Assembly: GCA_023053575.1 (NCBI GenBank)
Contig: JAKZAP010000007.1
Coordinates: 16,583,508-16,647,507 of the forward strand
DNA: 64,000 bases
Direction: 5' to 3'
Origin: Branchinecta lynchi
Taxonomy: Eukaryota; Arthropoda; Branchiopoda; Anostraca; Branchinectidae
Shown here: one piece after another, positions 53,940 through 64,000 of the stretch
Layout of the letters: the number at the start of each line of letters is the position of its first letter
Numbering within the stretch: the first letter of the stretch is position 1
The notes under the pieces: generated by a model
What the model saw: only the letters and a program-made list of their open reading frames with translations
What the model was told of the DNA's origin: nothing
The model's database searches: none
Program-made: the position numbers and the translations under genes

Positions 53940-55960
53940 TATTTTTCGTGTTTAGTTTGTCCTCCACTGACAAACGTTAGCTGTCGGAAGCCATCGTAGC
54001 GGTCGGAAGCGGCAATTTTGGGAGTTTTTAGCCAATGGCCGCACGCCAGTTCCGGACGAGCACGGTTACGACTGACTCACGATTGCCAGTGGAAAACCTA
54101 CTCTTATCACACAGCTTGGCGGGTGCCGCACTCCGGGAGGGGTAGCGCTATTGCACAACGATTTGTTCTTAGAGACAGGAGGGTTAGAGAAATTAAGATA
54201 TTTTTTATTAGTCTTGGTACGTTACAATATATTTTCATGCTTGCACCTTTTGCAATGGGGCTAGGCTAGGGCCTGTCAGCTTTAGCTCTCAAAGGGCTCT
54301 ATAATCGTCAGATTAGAAATAAAGATGATCTGCGAGGATCCTCATCGATGCGGCAAATGAACTGAGTTAGAGATTAGCCAAAGGTATTGGGGCATCCTAA
54401 TTTTCTGAGATTCAAATGAAGGATCTTCGCCAATGCTCTCCTGAGTTCCAAGTGGGAGTTTTGACAATATGACGGTAAAAGCATCCGAGTATTTGGGCTT
54501 CTCATTGCTCAAAAGATCCCGGAATAGATAGGGTGTTCGTAGATTTGTGTAGCCTACGTCATTACGGTTGGGAACAAAAGATCATTGACAGATCACCGAA
54601 TGATCTAAAAAATCTGTCCTCCTTTATGTTGGTTGTAGATTTTTCATCAGCGTCTTTTGCCTAGCGTTTCAACTCCCTTACTGTGATCAAGAACAAATAA
54701 TCCAGTAGAACCTCCGTCTTTGGTCCCGTGCAGCGACTATGAATACCCCGACAAAACCGAGCGGAGCTAGAGGTACTTGCTGAGCTTTCAGTTTCGCACC
54801 CGTCTACTTCCCTCTTCGACGCTGTGCATATAAGAGGAAAAACTGTATAAGGCGTGGAGGACCCACTCTGCACCGCGTCACACGTGAGGTAACAGTGGTA
54901 GACAACCAATCGGCTTTTTTCTTGAAATTTCTTCTCCGGGGATCTACTGCGATATTGCTGTGTGTAGAGGTAACGAATTGTGATGTTCCGTGTAGCTCCT
55001 ACCCTCCGCTCGTTTGCGTCGGGTAGGGTATCGGGAATATATTCGACTCCGCATGGTCATGTTACAGAGATAGGGAAACGGAGGTTCTTGTGATTATTTG
55101 TTCTTGATATGCAAGCTGGCTGAACCTCGAATGATACGTCAGAATCATTATGTGTTTGAAAGCGCTGGTTCCACATACCTCCATTTCGTCGTTACTGTCC
55201 ATGCTGAGAGATTTCGACGGTCGTTAAAGGGGGGAATGCAATAAGTTGGCGTCAGTTTAGTCCGTGATGTGAATTGGCTATTAAACACTGATGAATGGAT
55301 GACCAACATGTCATATTGGGCCATTTTCTCCGTATAGTACAGTCAATCTAGCATTAAATATGACATGACCGCAAACAAATTGCAACATAAGTGATCTTGT
55401 ATAAAAAAAAAAAACTGTACAACCTTGTAGAGGCTTTGTGGCCTTTATTATTATATTAAGAGTCGAGAAACCTTGGGGTGCAAAATTTGTGTTTTTTAGC
55501 GTTTTCTGTTATTATTTTTTGTTTTCAGCGGAAAGTTTCTGTTTTCTTAAGGCTTAGTGTTTACTTCAAGGGAAACATGTTTTAAATGTGGTTTTATGTA
55601 CTGAAGTCGAATATCACATCAGATTTAAGATACGGTCAACTGAAAGTGTTTCGCATCATCACCATACAATAAATTCGCGATCTATTATAGCACAATCGCA
55701 ACAGAAATGATTAAACCATTTTTTAGAGACAAGGAAACTGTTCGACGTGTCAAAAGCTGGAAAACTATCTCAAGGAAAAGCTCTTGTTTCATAGCGTTTT
55801 TTGTTGTTGTTGTTTTTTTCAGCTGGTATTTTCGATCTTCCAAAAGCTTACCGTTGTCTTCGTAGGATACATGTTACAATGTAATTTTCTGTGGCAAGTT
55901 CGAATATCGTATCAGGTTCAAGGTATGTTCAACCTAAAGGTGTTTCACATCCATCACCAT
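53940..55960. other. No gene identified
   Basis: Short frames only. Two similar stretches at about 55500-55660 and 55790-55960 (around TTTTCAGCGGAAAGTTTCTG and TTTCAGCTGGTATTTTCGAT, each followed by a TGTGGYTTTATG/AATTTTCTGTGG-like part and a CACCATACA end) look like an old direct duplication. Confidence 0.35.
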
Positions 55961-55964
55961 ACAA

Positions 55965-56308
55965 GAATAGAATAGTATTTATTTAGCCTCGAATGGGCCA
56001 TACACTGATTTTTAATAAACGACATACAAATATATTAATGTATTGAAAGCATAATGATCCTACTACACACAAATAAACTAGCTCCTGTTTAAATTCTCCC
56101 TCATATATCCCACCACCATTTTAATAACGTTGTCTTTGGTCAATGTCAATATACCAGAGAAGAGCAACCCTCCCCCAAACTGATCCGGTAGAGGAGACTC
56201 CTGGCACTGCCGTAGGAGGTGGGCAGCACTGTCCTCTTCAACAAGACAAATCGGACATCTGTGACTATCACTGATTAACCCGTCCCTATTTTTTCTCCTC
56301 TGAAACAC
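55965..56308 (-). pseudogene. C-terminus of a non-LTR retrotransposon protein (zinc-binding) with 3' tail
   Basis: On the minus strand 76 codons end at 56078 with CPICLVEEDSAAHLLRQC, the CxxC-H-C arrangement found at the C-terminus of many LINE reverse transcriptases, followed by YMRENL. The remaining ~110 bp to about 55965 is 3'UTR-like and ends in AAATAAATACTATTCTATTC, a repeat-type LINE tail. The 5' side is cut by the family H copy at 56317. No catalytic domain remains. Confidence 0.7.
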
Positions 56309-56316
56309 CTTTTCTT

Positions 56317-57677
56317 ATGGCACTTGCCTTCCGGCCAAGTGCCATATACCGATCACTTTTCTATCGGTCGGTCGGTCGGTCGGTCGGTTAGTCCGGTGTT
56401 TGCGAGTTAGGGTACTTCCAGATATGCTATGACGATGAAACTTGGCAGGCATATTAGAGACCCGACCAAACTAAGTTGGAAATAGTCACTTGCCCGATCC
56501 GACCATCGTGGGGGGAGGGAGGGGAGCCGGAATCCGGAATTTAGTGGCATGCATAACTTTCGAACGGGTTATCGGATCTTAATGAAATTTGATATTTGGA
56601 GAGACGTCATGTCTCAGATATTCCATTTCAAGTCTGGACCGAATCCGATGAATGTGGGGGGGGGGGGGGGGGGGGGCAGGGGGGGGGGCAGGGGGGGGGG
56701 GACCGGAAATCACATGACAAGCTTAGAGTGGAGGGATCGGGATGAAACTTGGTGAGAGGAACAAGCACACGCCGTAGGTACATCATTGGCAGAACCGGAC
56801 GGGATTCGTGCACTGTGGTGGGAGTTGGAGGGGGGGGCCGGAATTCCGGTGATACGGAGTTAAGTTACTTCTAGGTGGGCTGGGACAGTGAAACTTGGCA
56901 AGCGTACCAGGGACCCGACCAAAATAACTTGGAAATAGTCACTTCCCCGACCCGACCACCGTGGAGGGAGTGGAGGGAAGGGGAATCCGGAATCAAGAGG
57001 TACGTATAACTTTGGGACGGGTGATTAGATCTTAATGAAACTTGATATTTGGAAAGATCTCGTGTCTCGGATGTCCCACGTGAAGTCCGAACCGGATCCG
57101 ATTATTGTGGGGTGGGAGTCAGAGGGGGAGCCGTAAATCTTATGACACGCTAAGAGTGGAGCGATTGGGATGAAACTTGGTGGGAAGGACAAGCACAAGC
57201 CCTAGATTCATCAGTGACAGAACTGGATCGGGTTCGAGTACTGTGGGGGGAGTTAGAAGGGGGATCTGGAATTCCGGTCATCACCTTTTAAAGTACTTCC
57301 AGATGTGCTAGGACCATGAAACTTGAACATTAGAGACTTGACATGATTAAAATATTTTTGCCTCATGGGTTTTGCTTATAACTGAATTTCTTAAAGTACA
57401 AATGATACTTTTGATTAAAATATACATTTCAATCTCCCGATGAGCTCATTGTCATTTTTGCATCAAGAGTTTTGATTACAGATGAATTTTTAGCGCCCCT
57501 AAAGTGCATCATCACAGCCAAATGCATTACCAAACGATACATTCTCGTGATTTCCAAGGACCCATTATCTCAAGGGTTTTGCTTACAAATAATCACAACA
57601 AACCCACGAACTGAAGATTCCCTACTTTCATCCTCTGACCCAGCCTTGCAAGTGCCATATGAGCTTGCAGCTCTTGT
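56317..57677 (+). mobile_element. Family H element, complete, 1.36 kb
   Basis: The start hairpin is ATGGCACTTG CCTTCCGGC CAAGTGCCAT, then (CGGT)n at 56365-56390, core units with GATGAAACTTGGCAGGCA, ACTTTCGAACGGGTTATCGG and G runs of up to 18, then the 3' region. The end is CAAGTGCCATATGAGCTTGC then AGCTCTTGT. It appears inserted next to, or in, the LINE remnant at 55965-56308. Confidence 0.85.
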
Positions 57678-57689
57678 TTGTAAAACCAA

Positions 57690-58500
57690 GTGGTAATGAG
57701 TTTGTTTAGAGCTGGAACGGAGAGAGCAAGGAGAGATCATTTTTTCGTAGGGTAAAAACGATTTGACATGAAAAAGGATCGATTACTCATATCGCAATAA
57801 AAATTCACCCCGATTTATACACAGTATCTGCCTGCTCATGAGCCTAACTAGGAGGGGACAGATGATCACTCTAAATTTAGTGACTTTAAACAGTTAAATA
57901 ATTATTAATTAAATAATAAGTATTTATTAATAATGAATACAGTACAGTTATTAGTTGGCCATTGAGCACATCCGTCTTGGTCTTTATTTGGTCCTGAGCG
58001 TGAGCAACGGATAACGTAATAGAAATATGGATTTCTGGAATAGTGATGAATGTGAAACATTTTCGGTTGACCGTATCTTTAATATGATGTGATATTCGAG
58101 TTCAGCACAGAAAACTGCAAATGTAGGGCTATTTCCCATGAAGTAAACACTAAGGCTTAAGAAAATAAAAAAATTCAGCTGAAAACAAAAAAAATGAAAA
58201 TGCTAAAAAAAACACAAATTTGCACACCGCTACGTTTCTCAACGTTTGATATGTTTTTGTTTTTTTCTCTCTAAAGGACGGTGTAAAGATCATTTCTGTT
58301 GCAATTTGTTTGCGACCAAACCTTAAATTGACTGTACTAGTAGATGCCTGAAGCTTTCTGATTTAAGAAAGACTTATTTAATGGTGTCCTTTTGTCACTT
58401 CTTGAAATCTTGAGTAACGTTAACCCCACCGTCATTACTCGAGTGGGTGTGTATATAGATTAATGTTTAGTATTAAGAAGAAGTCTGAGCGTTTACGTCA
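57690..58500. other. No gene identified
   Basis: AT-rich sequence; stretches near 58060-58330 are inverted relatives of 55370-55700 (for example AAACACAAATTTGCACACC against GGTGCAAAATTTGTGTTTTT), so an unnamed dispersed repeat is present in both places. Confidence 0.45.
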
Positions 58501-58576
58501 TGTGTATGTTGTTATTTTGTGTATATGGCCCTTGGGCTTTTGAAATACACTAACTTTTCAATCTATCTATCTATTG
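58500..58576 (+). repeat. Possible LINE 3' tail with ATCT microsatellite
   Basis: TATATGGCCCTTGGGCTTTT, GAAATACACTAACTTTTC and (ATCT)n are the form of 3' ends of many L2/CR1-type elements. No reading frame precedes it. Confidence 0.45.
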
Positions 58577-58849
58577 GTTGGTTATAATTGGTAATGTCAG
58601 ATTAAAGCCGCACGCTTTTATTTGTTTGAATATTGCGAATCGAAGCACCGACTTCTAAGCCATTCGTTTTCTTTTGCCTGGTGAAATTTGGAACCATAAC
58701 TTGCATAGCAACTAATCCTTCTGTCGTTTACATCTCCTGTTCATTGCAATTAAATAGCTGGTACCGAGGGGGGCTGTCACAGATATCGCATTCTATTGTT
58801 GTGCCGTACACATGAGTGGGTTCCTGTATTTGTATTTTGTTGTTCGTTT

Positions 58850-59108
58850 GGAATCGAGGGGACTGCAACTCTCGACGTCCGTGAGTAGCCTGGGAAAGCA
58901 AGGAAACATCCAAATTTCTCATTACTGCGAAACACTTGTCTCCAATCAGATCTACTAACCCTTCCTCCCCTAAAGCACTCCTCCCAAACATTTCTTCCCT
59001 TAATCCCCCCAACTCACCACATTCACACATAAAATGTAACAGACTCTCATCAATTTCACCACACATAGGGCAAAAGTATGGACCATCCAAATCAGCTTCT
59101 CAGCAAAA
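58850..59108 (-). pseudogene. C-terminal zinc-binding remnant of a retrotransposon protein
   Basis: On the minus strand the frame EADLDGPYFCPMCGEIDESL, LHFMCEC then LREEMFG has the CxxC and HxxxC pattern of LINE C-terminal ends. An in-frame stop (TGA) precedes it near 59105. The downstream part to 58728 reads on without recognisable features. It differs from the 56.1-56.3 kb copy, so a different element family. Confidence 0.6.
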
Positions 59109-59289
59109 TCCACCTCCAGTAGAAGACCAATCAAAATAAAACATTAAACAGTTAAAACATTATGGGGAAAATGTTTGTCAGTTGTTCAGCACTGCGACGA
59201 ACGATAGCATAAAATTGTTTTTGCAACGCTCGGTTCTTGTACTGAAGGGGTTCAGAACCGGAACTTTTTGTGCTTTAACTAGAGGTAAT

Positions 59290-59563
59290 TGAGTTTTGGC
59301 TGGCAATATGGGGCTGGAAATAGGTGCTCCAAGACTTGGGTGTGAACTCAGATTGTTCCCAAAGCTAGTACAAACAGTAACACGTCGGTCTGCTGGGGTT
59401 GGGAGGAGGGCCCTCGTGAACCTGAAGCAAATTTAGGCACGGAAGAAGGGCTGGGTGGAAATCTTGTTTCACGCGTAGGGACCAAATCAGTGGAGCGATT
59501 TCAAGTTTGCCATATTAGTTGTCACTTGACCGTAATAAGTGCCATATGAGGTCGTAACTCGTG
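59290..59563 (+). mobile_element. Family H fragment, 3' end
   Basis: A decayed unit with GGGACCAAATCAGTGGAGCG precedes the terminus AAGTGCCATATGAGGTCGTA then ACTCGTGTT. Confidence 0.6.
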
Positions 59564-59702
59564 TTTTTTTATGCTTCGAAAGTTGGCTCTCCAGTGGCAA
59601 TCGTAAGTCCGTCGTAACCGGGCTCGTCCGGACCTGTCGTGCTCTCAATGGCTGAAAACTGTCAACATGGCCGCTTACGAAACGTTACGATCGTTTCTGA
59701 CA

Positions 59703-60103
59703 GCTTACGAATGTTAGTGGAGGACCACGTAAAATCCAATCTCACGGATAATTTGTTCTTTGGCTTAACCTTTTGGACTTTCCTGTTTTGTCACCACCAC
59801 GTGTATGTTCTATTGTTTCAAGTCACTATTCGCTTGGGTATGCCAAGTTCGACTCTATTTTGCTGCTCCTGAAACATAACTTAGGTCGATCTTATGCGAC
59901 TTTGCTTACGAATGTCAGTGGAGGACCACGTAAAATCCAATCTCACGGATAATTTGTTCTTTGGCTTAACCTTTGGGAATTTCCTATTTTGTCACCACCA
60001 CGTGTATGTTCTGTTGTTGCAAGTCACTATTCGCTTGGGTATGCCAAGTTAGACTCATTTTGCTGCTCCTGAAACATAATATAGGTCGATCTTATGCGAC
60101 TTT
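59703..60103 (+). repeat. Tandem duplication, two 201-bp copies
   Basis: The segment beginning GCTTACGAATGTTAGTGGAG (59703) returns at 59904 as GCTTACGAATGTCAGTGGAG, with only scattered differences over 201 bp. The high identity indicates a recent event. A 77-codon frame over the first copy has no known domain. Confidence 0.92.
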
Positions 60104-60187
60104 TCCATACAGGTAGGCTAGTGCATATGCTCTCCTTTCCCTTGGTGAAAGTAAAAGTTGTCCTACCTCACTACCAGAAGTTTCATA

Positions 60188-60505
60188 GCAGATAACACAA
60201 GGATGCGGATTTTCAACAGACAACACTTGGGATGGGATCTGTTGTGATTTGAACTTTGTATGCATGAAATGGTATGCATAACAAGCAGTGCCAGGAAGAG
60301 CCGAAAAAACGCCAAAAAGTATCTGCTGAATTTTCCGATATCATAACGACAAACAAAAAAGTGAGCAGATGCTTTTTTGACATTTTCGGCTCTTCGGCAA
60401 TGCTTGTTGTTTATTACATTCCATGCATAACGTTTTAAAAACCACAACAGATTACATCCCAAGTGTTGTCCGTTGAAACTGCGCACATCTTGTGTTATCT
60501 GTTAT
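60188..60505. repeat. Long foldback, ~320 bp
   Basis: Arms: AGATAACACAAGGATGCGGA, CAACACTTGGGATGGGATCT and AGAGCCGAAAA on the left, returning inverted on the right (AGAGCCGAAAATGTCAAAAA when read from the right). The centre is near 60345. It is MITE-like with no clear target duplication. Confidence 0.75.
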
Positions 60506-60761
60506 TAAAGTTGTGACAGCTCCTGTCCCTCCGGCCATCCTCCGTGTTTACCGGTTATAGAACTCGGAAAATATTCCAATCAACAAAGGAATATCCGAAG
60601 CGAGATTCGAACTACCGATGGACCTACTCCAGTCAACGGACAGACAAACGGATAAATCGAGCTAGTCGACGTGACTAGCTAGAAGTTAAGAGTTTGAGGG
60701 CGCTGGTCAGTCGTTTTGCGGTAATTTAAAAAAAAAAAGAATGCGCGATATGCGCGAATAC

Positions 60762-60793
60762 GCCTTCTTGGCAAGGGTCCTCGTCAGGCTCAA
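60762..60793 (-). ncRNA. Truncated hammerhead
   Basis: On the minus strand TTGAGC, CTGACGA and GGACCCTTGCCAAGAAGG are present, but the sequence then departs (CGTATTCGCGC) before GAAA. It is a 5' half only. Confidence 0.6.
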
Positions 60794-60889
60794 ACTAGAA
60801 GACGAACCTGAGGAAAACTGAACTGGATATTTACCTTAAATCCCTTAAATATAATTGCAGCTTGGAGATTTTCCATCCTGTAGCATTGC

Positions 60890-61240
60890 TCAACATTTCT
60901 TCGGAAATTGCTGTGTGGATGAATTCAGGCATTCTGTCGGGTGTTGGGCTGGTGTAATTCGCTTGATCTTGTGCTCTAGTCTGGGAGTCGAGGGCATCCC
61001 ATTCCAGCCTCCATTCCTTCTTGCTCTGTCCTTGTCTAGGGAGACTTTGAATTCATCGACAGTCTTGCTAGATACCGTATCTTCGCTTAGGGAGTTCCAC
61101 AGATCAACAACCTGGTTGGTAAGAGCTCTTCTGGGCGTTGAGCTTTAGTAGTTTCTTGGAATGACCTCTTGTTCGCTGTGTTGGGTCGGGTTTAGGTCGA
61201 AGAGATCATGGGTGGGATTGTTTTGAATCATTACTGAGCA
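60890..61240 (-). pseudogene. CR1/Jockey-like ORF2 C-terminus, frameshifted
   Basis: On the minus strand, three frames in order give VMIQNNPTHDLFDLNPTQ, then TRGHSKKLLKLNAQKSS, then NQVVDLWNSLSEDTVSSKTV to KVSLDKDRARRNGGWDGM and a TGA at 60890-60892. The order and wording (RGH, VVxLWNxL, FKxxLD) match the fragment at 5.4-6.1 kb. At least two frameshifts separate the pieces, so it is an old copy. The plus-strand frame at 60855-61148 is its shadow. Confidence 0.85.
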
Positions 61241-61724
61241 GAGAGTGAGTTCGAATTATTAATATCTTTCTTTGGTCGCTCGGGATTATTTCTGTCAGAA
61301 TGTACATTTGTTTATTTCTAACAATGGGAAAGGTCATGGACGCCGTAATACGGCAAATCCCGCTGTCCCAAAATTGTGTGTCAAAATCATGTCTCCCCTT
61401 TCGGGTGGGGGTGGGGTGGATTGGATTTGGAGGCAAGAGTTACGATTATTGCTATTTGGCTTCAGAAACACCATAAATGGAAGGTAGAAACACAGTGATC
61501 ATGGTTTGCAGAAGTGCCATAATAGACCGTGAAAATGCAGGCACGAAATGTGTGTGTTTAGTTCCCTGAGCCCCACTTTTAGCTCATGCTTATCTTGTTT
61601 GTTGTCGGAGATTTTTGGACTACTTGAAAGAAAGCTTTAAATTGATATTAATAGCTTTCCTAACCAAAGGCGCGAATCTAAAACTTGGATCGTTATCTCC
61701 ATTGCTTTCCCGTCCAGTATAGAC

Positions 61725-62145
61725 TTGGAAACCGCAAGTGACAATGAAATGAAGGAGATGGCAAATTGCCCTAGCAACAAAACGATGATATCATCATTTT
61801 ATCCCTGTTTGTCGGTATGAAGCATGAAGGGGTGAAGTCCAGGTAACTGCGCAAGCGCTCAAACGTGATTAGGAAAACACTAATCAAGTTCAGATATCGC
61901 ATTGCGAGTGCCATGTAAACCATTATCTTTTTCATTCCTTAAGTACATTGGTTGTTGCCTGCACCATCCAGTTTGTCGACATTCCATAACAAAAAATGTC
62001 AACAGCAGTATTTTATAGCAATTCCCGTAGACACCTACAAATTACAATTGATAATGAAGACGGCAAATTGCCCTGGAAACAAAACGGTGACATCTTCTTT
62101 TTTCACTGTTTGTCGGTGTCATGTCATTTTGAAGTGTGAAGTCCA
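61725..62145 (+). repeat. Pair of ~120-bp direct repeats
   Basis: GATGGCAAATTGCCCTAGCA, CAAAACGATGATATCATC and CTGTTTGTCGGT (61760-61815) recur as GACGGCAAATTGCCCTGGAA, CAAAACGGTGACATCTTC and CTGTTTGTCGGT (62060-62115), about 300 bp apart, each followed by GTGAAGTCCA. Confidence 0.7.
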
Positions 62146-62279
62146 AACAGGGCCAAAGGTTTCAATGGTATCTGAAAAAATATATATTATTGAACTTCTT
62201 GATCCAAGTAATCCTTTAAACATACTGTTTTTCCGCGGTTCAGACTTCCCAGACTAAGGCCAGATTACGACTGGAATAC

Positions 62280-62650
62280 CAATGCTAGTCCAGGCAATTT
62301 TTTACTGCAAAATACTTACTGTAAACGTTTATTTCGTGTCTAGTTTGTCATATTTCAGCTTGATTTTGTAGAAGTTGCTTTCAGTTTCATCCTGTTAATT
62401 CTTTCAAATATTGTCAAGGGGTGCGTAATTTCACCAAGAAGATCGCGTTCAAACTAAATAGCAAACCTCAACGGAAGAAGGAGCATATTTGAAAGTAATG
62501 CAAGAACATTAAAAGAAGTAGAACTTCAGCTTACTGTTTGTGCCAGAAAATAAGCTGAAACAGTTGGCCGTTACCCGATATAAATTTTTTTGTTTCCTTT
62601 CCTGTTCGTTTTTTCCCAGAAACAAGCTCAGTTTAGTGAAATATTTCGAG
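62280..62650. other. No gene identified
   Basis: AT-rich sequence without recognisable features. Confidence 0.4.
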
Positions 62651-62660
62651 AGAACTAAAA

Positions 62661-63640
62661 ACAAGAGCTACGAGCTCATATGACACTTGCCGAGTAGGGG
62701 GTACCTAAAAAGTAGACGACAAATCCAAATTCGCCGCCATCTAAAAATGTGGTTCGGACCTAAAAATACGATATCTAGTTTCACTCAAGTCTGAGCATTT
62801 CCGTCGCCTCGGATCACCTAGGGCAAATGACTTTTGTACCTTCCAAGTTTCAACGCTAAAGATCCACTCGTTTGGATCTTTCACATGCCACACGGTTTCC
62901 GGTACCCCCCTCCAACGTCCAAATCTACTTCGGACTACTAAATGGATCATCTGAAGCATATTCTCTTACCACGTATCAAGTTTCACTCAAATCTGAGCGT
63001 TTTTTGGGAACTTCCCTTAATTCTCCCCCCCCCCCCCCCCAGCGTGGTCGGATCCAGTTCGGACCTAAAATCTGTCATCTAGGGCATGTGAGATCTCCAC
63101 ATTCCAAGTTTCACTAAAATCGCTCCACTTGTTTTACACAAATGCGAGCCAAAACGTTTCCAGGAATCCACTTCCAAGTCCCCTCACTGTGGCTGAATAC
63201 GAATCGAAACATAAACGTCGCATCTCTGACATGTCCTAATCAAGTTAGACTGGAATCAGACCATAGCCTATCCGCAAATTTTCAGTTCCCACTTCACCCC
63301 CCCCCCCCTCCCCTACCGTGACCAGATCCAGTCCAGAAACCAAATAAGAAATCAAGGCCGCTTTAACTCGGAACTGTCGAACTTGCATCCCATTCTGTAC
63401 CCCCCCCCCCGTCCAACTCTCCTAAACGTGCCCGCATGTTGTTAGGACGCATGTTTTGCTTGTCTAGGTCATCAGTTCTTATCACCCATAAAGTTTCACT
63501 CGAATCGGACCATCCGTTTGCAACTTACGGAAGCCACTGATTTCCGGATTGCCCTTCCCTCAACTCCTCAAAGATGGTCGGATCCAGGAACACAAGCAAA
63601 AGACCGAATTCTCCTCACACTAGTTCAACCCCCCCCCCCA
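62661..63640 (-). mobile_element. Family H element, 3' part, minus strand
   Basis: The family terminus in reverse (ACAAGAGCTACGAGCTCATA) begins it. Units with AAGTTTCACTCAAATCTGAG and AAGTTTCACTCGAATCGGAC and C tracts (63026, 63298, 63402, 63630) follow. The 5' hairpin lies outside or is lost. Pro-rich frames here are artefacts. Confidence 0.75.
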
Positions 63641-63684
63641 CCGAAAAAAATCATATTTCTACTTTCCAATGTCTAGACTACCTA

Positions 63685-63880
63685 CCAGGGTTGTATCCTT
63701 GATTTTTTTTTTTGGGGGGGGGGGGCGGGTATTAGGCCTAATCCATACTTACGTAACAGTAAAACAAAAACATAGATCAGAGGTAAACGCCTATAGAAAA
63801 ACGATTGTTCTTGTATCTGTTTTGTCTGTGTGGAGGGTGGGGGTAACCCCATATCCTCCCCCCTCCACTGTGCTACCAAC
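63685..63880 (+). mobile_element. hAT-like G-tract MITE, diverged
   Basis: It starts CAGGGTTGTATCCTTGATTT with a T/G tract. The interior ACATAGATCAGAGGTAAACG is shared with 25.2 and 40.3 kb. The right end resembles CCCATATCCTCCCCCCTCCA. No clear target duplication. Confidence 0.5.
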
Positions 63881-64000
63881 ATGAACATTGAATTTTGATG
63901 CCACACTAAAGACGAGAAACCCATTTTATTTTTTGCTGAACTTAACGGAGTGGATTTATAGCAAATATAACTGCCGGAGGATGTTCCAGTTGCCTCGGGT

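Noticed and set aside
54661..54909. Cys/Ser-rich 82-codon minus-strand frame
   Set aside because: No recognised cysteine spacing, no convincing splice sites and no start codon in good context.
60590..60640. tRNA-like T-arm word GAGATTCGAAC
   Set aside because: The flanking bases do not form a T stem or acceptor stem, and no A box is in position.

Overview
This looks like gene-poor DNA from the nuclear genome of an invertebrate animal, probably marine. There are no bacterial operons, rRNA genes or CRISPR arrays and no long single-exon genes. There are many degraded non-LTR retrotransposon fragments, hAT-like MITEs, minisatellite-cored elements and hammerhead ribozymes of a type known from metazoan retroelements. 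The species cannot be determined from the window.

Most of the window is nested repeats. Family H is a cassette that starts with a hairpin at ATGGCACTTG and ends in a second hairpin plus CTCTTGT. Its core is built of ~135-155 bp units with G tracts. Copies lie at 14.6-17.8, 27.7-28.5, 29.5-29.9, 32.4-32.7, 34.8-37.3, 40.6-44.7, 49.1-50.6, 56.3-57.7, 59.3-59.6 and 62.7-63.6 kb. Family F has GGGATCCC near both ends, ends in TCTTGTT and has a 136-bp unit; copies lie at 18.8-20.7, 44.9-45.8 and 49.2-50.2 kb. Family T has ~142-163 bp units; copies lie at 0.45-1.2 and 50.9-52.2 kb. Ends and layout of H and F resemble Helentron-associated non-autonomous elements (inference). hAT-like elements with 8-bp target duplications lie at 1.3-3.2, 26.3, 30.4 and 51.8 kb.

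The most notable system is a set of 48-nt type I hammerhead ribozyme motifs in two sequence families. Three short foldback elements carrying them (17.5, 25.3-25.7 and 46.1-46.3 kb) are each flanked by an 11-14 bp target-site duplication. Two motifs at 25.4 and 25.6 kb have an intact core and good stems.

Retrotransposon protein remnants: a CR1/Jockey-like C-terminus (5.4-6.1 kb), a second related one (60.9-61.2 kb, minus), a frameshifted reverse transcriptase (20.7-21.65 kb, minus) and two C-terminal zinc-finger remnants (56.1-56.3 and 58.9-59.1 kb, minus).

Host genes are hard to see. I list a few exon candidates judged by splice sites, start context and codon appearance: 8.09, 13.35, 31.3 (minus), 33.2, 33.8 (minus) and 46.8 kb. 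The 33.2 and 33.8 kb candidates would be convergent terminal exons ~420 bp apart. None has a recognised function, and no complete gene can be assembled from sequence alone.
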